Origin: Polyangium sp. y55x31
GTDB lineage: Bacteria; Myxococcota_A; Polyangia; Polyangiales; Polyangiaceae
Length of the DNA stretch: 64,000 bases
Direction: 5' to 3'
Assembly: GCF_029946505.1 (NCBI RefSeq)
Contig: NZ_JARZHG010000033.1
Span: 1 to 64,000 of the forward strand
Positions 1 through 8,200 of the stretch are shown here, one piece after another. A model generated the notes under the pieces. It saw only the letters and a list, made by a program, of their open reading frames with translations. It ran no database searches and was not told where the DNA came from. The position numbers and the translations under genes were made by a program. Every line of letters starts with the position of its first letter. Within the stretch, counting starts at the first letter, position 1.

Positions 1-472
1 CGCCGCTGCCGCCCGCGCCGCCGATTCCGCCGGCGCCTCCGCTGCCGCCGGCACCGCCGCTGCCGCCTTCGCCGCCGCTGCCGCCCGCGCCGCCGGAGCC
101 TCCGGCGCCGCCGAAGCCTCCGATGCCGCCGCCGCCGCAGAGCGATCCGCAGCTACAGACCTTTTTGCCGACGAAGTCGCCGCCGAAGGGGTTGTCGGCG
201 GGGAGCGTGGCGCGCTGGTCGCAGGTCGAGCCGGACGGGCAGTCCGCGTTGGATTGGCACTCCGTCGCGGAGATACATGCGAGGCCGAAGGAAAAACCTT
301 CCTGGGCGCAGATGAGCCCCGGCCCGCACTCCGAATCGCCCTGGCATTGGTCGAAGTTGAGGTTGCAGCTCGGGCCCTGGTAACACGAGCCGGCGAAGAT
401 GATGAGCGGCAGGACCGCGAGGCGCGCGAGCTGCCGGATCCGGGGTAAGGATGACGGTCGAAGCAAGTTCAT
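1..472 (-). CDS. Gly-rich, Cys-rich lipoprotein, C-terminus cut by window edge
   Basis: About 157 residues are visible and the gene runs off the left edge. The start is the ATG at 472, followed by a basic, then hydrophobic, N-terminus ending in the lipobox IFAGSC, so a lipidated secreted protein is expected. Next come roughly 90 residues with regularly spaced cysteines (motifs such as CQGDSECGPGLIC and CQSNADCPSGSTC), then a Gly-Gly-X low-complexity tract (GGIGGFGGAGG type) that continues to the edge. Gly-rich linkers joined to Cys-rich modules recur in other secreted lipoproteins of this window (10290-12308 and 54951-57533). Function is not recognised; a surface or structural role is an inference. 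The reading frame is supported by the strong G/C bias of third positions and by the cysteine spacing. Confidence 0.75.
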   Translation of the reverse strand, partial: MNLLRPSSLPRIRQLARLAVLPLIIFAGSCYQGPSCNLNFDQCQGDSECGPGLICAQEGFSFGLACISATECQSNADCPSGSTCDQRATLPADNPFGGDFVGKKVCSCGSLCGGGGIGGFGGAGGSGGAGGSGGEGGSGGAGGSGGAGGIGGAGGSG

Positions 473-570
473 GGCCGCCAGGATACCACGATGGCGTGCC
501 GAGGGCCCAGCTTGGGGCGGAGAGAGCACGGTCCTGCGGACATGGCCGCGGCCAGCAGCGCCGCTTCTCC

Positions 571-1404
571 CTATCTGCCCTGAAGGATCCTCGCGGCCAG
601 CTCCTGAAATGCCGAGCGCACCGCCTCGGGCCGCTCGATCCACGGGAAATGCGCGGCGCCCTCCACCGTCCGGCGAAGGACGTTTCGCCCCTGGAACTCG
701 GGTCGGTCCCAGAGCGCCTGCCATACGATCCGATCCTCCGCGCCGCTCACGATGAGGGTCGGCAACGTTCGAGGCCACCACCTGGAGACGTAACTCTCGT
801 CGAAGGCCCGGTCGGACCAGTCGACGGCCTCGAAATTGTATGGCATGCGCCCCAGGAGCTCCCGCCCGATCTCCACGCTCTCCGGCGTGAAATTCCATTC
901 CGCCGACGCGACCGCGACGTCGCGGAGCCGTTCGTTGGTCTTCTCCGCCTCGTATCTCCGGGACGCGGCATCCACCTCGGGCAGCGGGTTCCGCTTCGTC
1001 ATTTCGAAGAAATGGGACCTCCAGCCGGCATCGGGCGCGGAGCTCAGGAGCGCCAACCCGACGATGTGCGCCTCGAGCTCCGGCACGGAGAGCAGGTACA
1101 TCCCGCCGGTGGAATGGCCGGCGTAGACACAGTTCGGGAGCGCCGAGGCGGCCTCGAGCAGGACCTGCGGCCATGTTTCGAATGGATTCGCCGGCGCGCC
1201 GGGCGGCGCGACATTGGAGCCATCGCCCGGCAAATCCACCATCCAGATGGCGCCCGGAACATCGAGCGCGTCGGCGAGCTCGTGCAAGCTCTCCGACCCG
1301 ATCCCTGGGCCGCCGGGGAGGAAAAGCCAGTTGAGATCGCCTGGGCGCTCGGCTCGTCGGCGAAGACGGACCCCTCTCGCCGTGAAAAACTCCGCAGTCG
1401 TCAT
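571..1404 (-). CDS. Alpha/beta hydrolase
   Basis: A 277-residue cytoplasmic protein of the alpha/beta-hydrolase fold. The oxyanion-hole segment LFLPGGPG lies near residue 30. The nucleophile elbow GHSTGG (Ser about residue 97) follows. The Asp of the late motif VSGAEDRIVW and the His of EGAAHFPW complete a plausible Ser-Asp-His triad. The GGPG signature is typical of proline-iminopeptidase-like and related hydrolases, but the substrate cannot be deduced. The length fits a single catalytic domain without a large cap. It is divergent from the VWA gene at 1578, with about 170 bp between the two starts, so promoters for both genes probably lie there. No signal peptide is seen. Confidence 0.85.
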   Translation of the reverse strand: MTTAEFFTARGVRLRRRAERPGDLNWLFLPGGPGIGSESLHELADALDVPGAIWMVDLPGDGSNVAPPGAPANPFETWPQVLLEAASALPNCVYAGHSTGGMYLLSVPELEAHIVGLALLSSAPDAGWRSHFFEMTKRNPLPEVDAASRRYEAEKTNERLRDVAVASAEWNFTPESVEIGRELLGRMPYNFEAVDWSDRAFDESYVSRWWPRTLPTLIVSGAEDRIVWQALWDRPEFQGRNVLRRTVEGAAHFPWIERPEAVRSAFQELAARILQGR

Positions 1405-1577
1405 GGCTGTCTCTCGCTGCTTGCGTGGGATGTCGTGCTGAAGCTCAGGATACGTCCTCCACAGGCGCGGGTCAAAAACCTCATTATCCGCGCCTTCCCG
1501 TCACGCGGCGCGTCCGCAGGAGGGCGCCCGTCTTGCCTCCTCCCCGCACCCGGGCCCGGCCCGGGAAGGAGGTTTCC

Positions 1578-3128
1578 ATGCAGCTCCTCTTGTTCCTCGC
1601 GACGCTCGTCCTCTTCGCACGCCCCGCGCTCGCGGCGGGGCGCGTCGAGGTCTCCTGGCATTACGAGCGAGCAGACAATGCACGCACCGAATCGAGATCC
1701 CGATCCCTCGAAATCCCGCCGCTGGGAGGCCCCGGCCTCGTCGCGACCGATCCGGGGATCGAAAAGACGATTTTCCTGGCGCAGACCGCCCAGACACTCG
1801 TCGATTTCCTCGGCCGGTACGAAAAAGCCTGCCTGCTCACTCCCGTTCGCGCCGACATCAGGCGGGTCATCATCGATTGCGCGACGCCCCGCAAGGCCGT
1901 CGCTTCTGCATTGGTCACCGAAATCCAGAACATGGACGCCCGCGTCCTGGCGAGCCCGCGACTTCGCGAGGATGACGATGTCGCGAAAATCCTGGATCTG
2001 ACGCGCTCCCTCGCGGCGAACATGGCGCAAGGTCGTCCGCCCGTCGGCGGTTATTCGTCGCCTCCCATGATGCTGTTCCGGGCGATGAGTGTTGCCGGAG
2101 GTGGGGCCGGGGGCGGGCTCGCCCTGGGCGGCGGCGGGGCGCAGGGGTTCGGGTATTTCCGCAAGCTCGTGCGGGATGGAAGCGTCCCCAAGGCCGAGGT
2201 GCTCACGGTCGAGGGATTCTTGCGCGAGTTTTCACTGCCGCTCACCGGCGCGGAGGCCTGCTCGTCCCTCGTCTGCGTGAATCCGGCCGTCGCCGTGGAT
2301 TCCGAGAAACGCAGGCTCTACGTGCAGCTCGGAATGGGCTCGTCGACGACCGCGGAGGCCTTCCATCGCGATCCGCTGAACCTCGCGGTGGTGCTCGACG
2401 TCAGCGGCTCGATGGAAGCCACGGACGGCACCACAAAATCGCGGCTCGAATGGGCCAAGGACGCGCTCGTCCGGACAATCGAGGAGCTCGACGAGGAGGA
2501 TCTGCTGTCCATCGTCCTCTTCGAGACGAACAGCGAGATCCTCGTCCGGCCCGCGCCCGTGCGCGACAAGCCGGCGCTCATCGCGAAGGTGAAGGCCCTG
2601 AACACGCGCGGCTCGACGAACCTGGAAGCCGGCCTGCGTGATGGATTCACGCTCGTCCGCGAAAACGTGGATCGCCTGCCGGGCTACGAGCACCGCGTGA
2701 TCCTCATCTCGGACGCGGGGCTCAACACCGGCGTGACGGATACGGCCTCGCTCGTGCGGCTCGTGACCGAGCAGGCGAGCCGCCGGATCGGCCTGACCGC
2801 GCTCGGGGTCGGGGAGAACTTCCACCAGTCGGTGATCCATGCGATCGCGAACAGCCGCGGCGGCAATTACCTGTTCGTGCAATCGGGCGAGGACATGCTC
2901 CGGTATTTCAAGGCCTTCGATTACCTCGTGACGCCCGTGGCCTACGATCTCGAGGTCGGCGCGGTCGTGCAGGGGATCGGCGCGGAGCTCGTGCACGCGT
3001 ATGGCGTGACGACGGAGGGAGGCATGCAGCCCACGCGGAACTTGATCGATTTGAGGACGTTGTTCTTCACCGAGGCCGGCGGCGCAATCCTGCTCGAATA
3101 CACGCTGCCGCAAACGCGGGAAGAATAG
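1578..3128 (+). CDS. Secreted VWA-domain protein
   Basis: 516 residues starting at the ATG at 1578, chosen because an AAGGAGG ribosome site lies 6 bp upstream and because it gives a clean signal peptide (MQLLLFLATLVLFARPALAA). An N-terminal region of about 250 residues of unknown fold precedes a von Willebrand factor A domain. The MIDAS motif is DVSGS with Asp at residue 274, and later metal-site segments GSTN and ISDAG are present, so divalent-metal-dependent protein binding is likely. The protein stops soon after the VWA domain, whereas many exported VWA proteins of this type have a longer C-terminal region, so this may be a short form. A Gly-rich stretch lies around residues 170-190. Partner and pathway are unknown. 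The next gene starts 38 bp downstream on the same strand. Confidence 0.85.
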   Translation: MQLLLFLATLVLFARPALAAGRVEVSWHYERADNARTESRSRSLEIPPLGGPGLVATDPGIEKTIFLAQTAQTLVDFLGRYEKACLLTPVRADIRRVIIDCATPRKAVASALVTEIQNMDARVLASPRLREDDDVAKILDLTRSLAANMAQGRPPVGGYSSPPMMLFRAMSVAGGGAGGGLALGGGGAQGFGYFRKLVRDGSVPKAEVLTVEGFLREFSLPLTGAEACSSLVCVNPAVAVDSEKRRLYVQLGMGSSTTAEAFHRDPLNLAVVLDVSGSMEATDGTTKSRLEWAKDALVRTIEELDEEDLLSIVLFETNSEILVRPAPVRDKPALIAKVKALNTRGSTNLEAGLRDGFTLVRENVDRLPGYEHRVILISDAGLNTGVTDTASLVRLVTEQASRRIGLTALGVGENFHQSVIHAIANSRGGNYLFVQSGEDMLRYFKAFDYLVTPVAYDLEVGAVVQGIGAELVHAYGVTTEGGMQPTRNLIDLRTLFFTEAGGAILLEYTLPQTREE

Positions 3129-3131
3129 AAC

Positions 3132-3159
3132 TTGCCTGCCAGGCGCGCGCGTGTAGATT
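3132..3159 (+). promoter_or_regulatory. Candidate sigma70-type promoter for the serine hydrolase gene
   Basis: TTGCCT and TAGATT are separated by 16 bp, with the -10 box ending only 7 bp before the ATG at 3167. If real, the transcript would be nearly leaderless. No Shine-Dalgarno is visible here, which is consistent. This is based on consensus resemblance only. Confidence 0.35.
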
Positions 3160-3166
3160 GCGCGCC

Positions 3167-5227
3167 ATGCGTTCGCTGCTACCTGCTATCGCGCTCGTCA
3201 CCCTCGCCGCCTGCTCCTCCTCACCGGAACCCACGGCCCCCACGCCGCCCGTGGAGCCGGCTCGTTCTTCCACGCCCGCCGCCTCCGCCACGCCCACGGC
3301 CGCGCCCGAGGCCCCGGCGCCGCCTGCGGTCGCCGGCGAACGGCTCGCCGCGGATACGCCGAAGACCACGGTCTCTGGAAACACGTTCATCGCGCCAAAC
3401 GGCTGGACGATCAGCGTGAAGGGACAGGCCACGATCCTCGAAGCCCCCGAGGCGGGCTCGCGGATCGCGCTCGTCGATGTCCAGGCGAAGGACGCGGACG
3501 CCGCCGTCGCGCTCGCGTGGGCGGCGTACGGCGCCGACAAGAAATGGCCGCTCAAGTCGACGGTCGACGCCCCCGACAAGGACGGCTGGAGTCGCATCAA
3601 GATCTACGATTATCAGACCTCGCCCAACGAAAAACGCGACGTCGGCGTCATGGCGCGGTTCGCGAACGACACGTGGACCGTGGTGATCTACGATATGGCG
3701 CAGGCCGTCGGCGAGAAGCGCGGCGCTCAGGTCGGGCAGATTTACGGGCGCCTCTTGCCCAAGGGCCGGGCGCGCGAGTCGTTCGCCGGGAAAAAGGCGA
3801 ATACGCTCGATCAGGCGCGGATCGCCGCGCTCGGGAAGTTCGTCGAGACGGCCCAGCAAAAGCTCGGCGTGCCGGGCGTCTCCATCGGCCTCATCCAGGG
3901 CGGCAAGGTGGTGTTCGCCGGCGGATTCGGCGCGCGCGAGCTCGGCAAGAAGCCGACCGTGGACGCGGACACGAAGTACATCATCGCGTCGAATACGAAG
4001 GCGCTGACGACGCTGATGCTCGCGAAGCTCGTCGAGGAGAAGAAGCTCACGTGGGAGACGCCGGCGACGGCGCTCTTGCCTTCGTTCAAGCTCGGCGACC
4101 AGGACACGACGAGCCGCGTGCTGGTCAAGCACCTCATCTGCGCGTGTACGGGGATGCCGCGGCAGGATCTCGAGTGGATCTTCCAGTTCCAGGGCGTGAC
4201 GCCCGAGGGCGCGCTCGGGACGCTCGCGACGATGCAGCCGACGAGCAAATTCGGAGAGCTCTTCCAGTATTCGAATCCGCTCGCGGCGGCGGCCGGGTTC
4301 CTCGGCGGGCACGTGGCGTTCCCGAAGCTCGAGCTCGGAAAGGCGTATGACGAGGCCATGCGCACACGCGTGTTCGAGCCGCTCGGCATGAAGGGGGCCA
4401 CGTTCGATTTCAAGCGCGCGCAGACCGGCAATTACGCGGCTCCGCACGCGCAGGACGTCGACGGCAAGCCGGCGCGCGCCACCGCGGCGGTGAACGACGC
4501 CGTCATTCCGGTGCGCCCGGCGGGCGGCGCATGGGCCACGGTGAACGACGTGCTCAAGTACGTCCAGATGGAGCTCGCCGAGGGCAAACTGCCGGACGGG
4601 AAACAATACATCGAGAAGGACATCCTCCTCGCGCGGCGCGCGCCCCAGGTTTCCATCAGTCCGGACGCGACGTATGGCATGGGCCTCATGGTCGACAAGA
4701 AATGGGGCGTGACCGTGGTGCATCACGGCGGGGATCTCATCGGCTTCCACAGCGACATGATGTGGCTGCCCGAGCACGGCGTCGGGGCCGTGGTCCTGAC
4801 GAACGGTGACCCGGGCTGGCTCATCCGCAGCGTCTTCCAGCGCAAGCTGCTCGAGGTGCTGTTCGACGGCAACGCCGAGGCGGACACCGAGATCGCGACG
4901 ATGGGCAAGATGTACTTCGATCAAATGGCCGCCGAGCGCAAGCTGCTCACGATCCCGGCCGACGCCGCAGAGTCCGCGAAGCTCGCGGCCCATTACACGA
5001 GCGCGGCGCTCGGGGACGTCAAGGTGTCGCGCGCGGGCGCCGCGACGATCTTCGATTTCGGCGAATGGAAGAGCGAGGTCGCGTCGAAGAAGAACCCCGA
5101 CGGGACGATCTCGTTCGTCACCACGGCGCCGGGCATTCTCGGTGTCGAATTCGTGGTCGGCGGCGGGGCGAAGCGGACGCTGACGATCCGCGACGCCCAG
5201 CACGAGTACGTGTTCAACGAGAAGTGA
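3167..5227 (+). CDS. Beta-lactamase/penicillin-binding-protein family serine hydrolase lipoprotein
   Basis: 686 residues from ATG 3167; a TTG 9 bp upstream is also in frame, but the ATG gives a better lipoprotein signal with lipobox LAAC. An Ala/Pro-rich linker (about residues 20-60) and a non-catalytic region of about 150 residues precede a class C beta-lactamase-type domain (PF00144). All three catalytic motifs are visible: SNTK with Ser275, the YSN triad with Tyr368, and HGG at 520-522. Such proteins act in the envelope as DD-peptidases, esterases or amidases as often as beta-lactamases, so no resistance role should be assumed. About 120 C-terminal residues form an extra domain seen in many 'serine hydrolase' annotations. 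It is convergent with the giant kinase gene, whose stop overlaps its 3' end by about 14 bp. Confidence 0.88.
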   Translation: MRSLLPAIALVTLAACSSSPEPTAPTPPVEPARSSTPAASATPTAAPEAPAPPAVAGERLAADTPKTTVSGNTFIAPNGWTISVKGQATILEAPEAGSRIALVDVQAKDADAAVALAWAAYGADKKWPLKSTVDAPDKDGWSRIKIYDYQTSPNEKRDVGVMARFANDTWTVVIYDMAQAVGEKRGAQVGQIYGRLLPKGRARESFAGKKANTLDQARIAALGKFVETAQQKLGVPGVSIGLIQGGKVVFAGGFGARELGKKPTVDADTKYIIASNTKALTTLMLAKLVEEKKLTWETPATALLPSFKLGDQDTTSRVLVKHLICACTGMPRQDLEWIFQFQGVTPEGALGTLATMQPTSKFGELFQYSNPLAAAAGFLGGHVAFPKLELGKAYDEAMRTRVFEPLGMKGATFDFKRAQTGNYAAPHAQDVDGKPARATAAVNDAVIPVRPAGGAWATVNDVLKYVQMELAEGKLPDGKQYIEKDILLARRAPQVSISPDATYGMGLMVDKKWGVTVVHHGGDLIGFHSDMMWLPEHGVGAVVLTNGDPGWLIRSVFQRKLLEVLFDGNAEADTEIATMGKMYFDQMAAERKLLTIPADAAESAKLAAHYTSAALGDVKVSRAGAATIFDFGEWKSEVASKKNPDGTISFVTTAPGILGVEFVVGGGAKRTLTIRDAQHEYVFNEK

Positions 5228-8200
5228 TCCGCGCGAGGCGCGCCGCATGCGCGACGCCTCGCTTCAAGCTCCCGAACGTGAGAATGCCGCCGAGGTCGAT
5301 CCCCAGGGCGATGAGCGTCTGGGCCACCTCCTGACGCACACCCGTGAGCCACGCTTGCATCCCGAGCAGGCGCAGCGCGGACGCCGCGCGGATCAGCGCG
5401 GACGCGGCCTCGGCGTCGACGGTCTTCATCCCCGTGATATCCATGATCACGACCCGGGCCCCGCTGTTCGACGCCCCGGACAGGACCGTATCCATCACCC
5501 GCTCGGCGCGCCGCGCGTCCATTTCGCCGATGAGCGGCATGACGAGGATGTCGTCCGTGATGGGAATCAGCGGCGTGGAGAGCTCGACGAGGAGATCGGT
5601 CTGGACGCGGATGATTTCCTCCTGGAGCGCCGCGCGTGCCTGCTCGGAGCGTTCGCGCTCGACGAGCTCCTGCGTGAGCCGCGTGTTGACCTCGAGCAAA
5701 TCGTGGGTCCGCTGGGCGACCTCGGCTTCGAGCCGCTCGTTCGATTGCCGAAGCGCCTGGCTCGCCTCCTGGAGGTGCCCGACGAGGAGCGCATTCTCCA
5801 GCGCCGTCGCCGCCTGCGCGCAGAGCAGCTCCAAAAACTCCACCCGCTCGGCGCCGAACGCTTCGCGGACGAGGTTGTTCTCCAGGTGAAGCACGCCCAC
5901 GAGGCGGCGACGGTGCACGAGCGGGAGGCAAAGAATCGACAGGACCCCACGGCCACGCAAGGAGGCGTCCTTGGCGAAGCGCGAATCGGCCGCCACGTCG
6001 CCCAGCGCCACGACCTCGCGGGTGCGCGCCGCATACCGGATCACCGAGATCGGCAGGTCGGCAGACGCATCCATCGGGCCTCCGTCGCATACCGTGACGG
6101 TATCGGGCCCGAGGGTCATCGTCGCCTCGATTCGAAGCTCGCCGTCCCGGTCGAGGATCAGCGCTCCCCGCGTGGCGCCCGCATTGGCGAGCACGATACG
6201 CATGAGCTGCGCGATCACCTTCGGCAGCTCCATTTCCCCGGCGAGGGCCTGCCCGAAGCGCAGGACCGTGGCCATGTCGACCACGCTGGCCACACCCCGG
6301 CCCGCGGAGGTGCTGGTGCTGGCGGAGGCGTGTGTCGCGGGCACGCGCGCGAGGCCGTGGGCAACGATCTGCGGGTGCTCCTTGATGAGCCGCTCGGCCT
6401 TGTGCGTCGCGCCCCAGCGAACGTATGCGGCGTGCGCCTCGCGTAGATACACGGGCGCGAGGAGATGCCTGCCGCGCGCGAGCAGCGCCCGGCCGGCGAG
6501 CTCGTTCGCGAGCGCCTCATAGGGCGTGAAGCCGTGCGTCCGAGCGGAGAGGATGGCCCGGTCGTAAAGGTCGTCCGCTTCGAGGTGGCGCCCCGCGACG
6601 CGCGACGCCTCCGCGCGCAAGAGAAGATGTTTGTGCTCGTAGTTTTCGGGGCCGAATTCGGCGTACCGCGCGATTTTGTCGAGGCTCGTGTCGATCCGCA
6701 CCTGGTCCCGTCGCGTGGTCTCCGCATCCCCGACGGGGCCACGCGCCAGCAGGGCGAGCGCCTCGTACAGGTAAAACGTCGGCTCGATGGGCAGGGTCGG
6801 CACGGCGTCGAGGACGTCGCGCGCGTGGTCGGCCGAGGCCACCGCCTCCTCGTATCGCCCGGCCGTGTAATGCAGCATGAGCAACGTGATGTGATAGAAG
6901 GCGATGCCCGTGCGGAAGCCCGCGCGCGTGAAGGTCGCGAGGACGAAGTCCCCGGAGAATCGATCGTCGTCGAGAGGCCGATCCGGAAGCCAGGGGCGCG
7001 TGAGGCTGCGGGCGAATTGCTGCGTGAGCTGAATGCCAAGCAGAATGAGCTCGTTCCGGCTCCGCTTCGCGAAGGCCGCGAAGCGCTCGGAAAACTGGAC
7101 GACGTCGTCGAGCGCGTCCCCCCGCTCCAGGGCGAGCCACGTCACCGAATGGGCAATAAAGCCCGCGTTGACGAGCTCGCCGACGGCGAGGCAGGCGTCG
7201 AACGCGCGCTCGACGAAGGGGAAACACGTGCGGTAATGGTTGACCCAGAAATGGATGTGGTTGCCGTGCACGTGCAGCACGCGGCCCCGCGACGAGGCGT
7301 CGGCGAAGCGCTCGTTCAACGCCATCGCCATCTCGGAGATCGCGACGGCGGTCGGGATCTGGTCCAATGTGACGAGGAGGACGGCGTAGCAGCTGTACGA
7401 GTAGCAGGACGCGGGCGAATTGCCGTGGCGGAGCGAATGGCGGACGGCCCGTATGGTGCTGAGCGGGAAGACCGCGGGGCGGCCGATGTACGAGCAGGAC
7501 AGGAGCTCGTTCAAGATGCTCATCAGCGCGATCTGCTCGGGATCGGCCATCACGGGCGCGTCGACGAGCGCCTCGATGGTTTTTTCGCCGAGGAGCGCCT
7601 GGACCTCCTGCATCTCGCGCGTCGTCGCGGCCTGCACGCCTTCGTCGGTGTCGGGGATCTCGACGCCGAAACGTCGCAGCGCCTGGAAGCCGACGTCGAC
7701 GGCCTCGGCATATCTGCCTGCGACCTGATAGAGTCGGAGCTTCTTGGCGAACACGTTCCCGAGGTCGGCCTTCGACCGGGCCCTCTCCACGAGGCGATCG
7801 AACGAGGCCTCGGCCTGCTCGAAGCGCCCGCAGAGGTAATCACACTCCGCGAGCTCCTCGTGCAGGGCGAACGTGAGCGCGTGGAGGTCTTGCCAGGCCG
7901 ATTCCGGGAGCAAGGTCGTGCCGATGCGGAAATGGTGGGCCGCCGCGTCGTACGCATTCGACGCCTTGGCCCTGCGACCGACATCGAGGTTCCGCTCGGC
8001 GAGCGCGAGCCGCTCGGCAGGGTCCTGCATCTGCGCCTCGCCACGATTGAGGTGGAAGGCGACCTCGAAATGGGCCCGATCCGGCGCGCCGGGCTCCATC
8101 CCCGCGAGGAGGAGCCGCCCGATACGCAGGTGCGTCGCGGCCCGATCCGCCTCGTCGATCATCGCATGGGCGGCCTGCTGCACGCGGTTGTGCAGGAAGC

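Noticed and set aside
3167-5227. Beta-lactam resistance gene
   Set aside because: The catalytic motifs fit the wide PF00144 family, most of whose members are not resistance enzymes; no resistance context.
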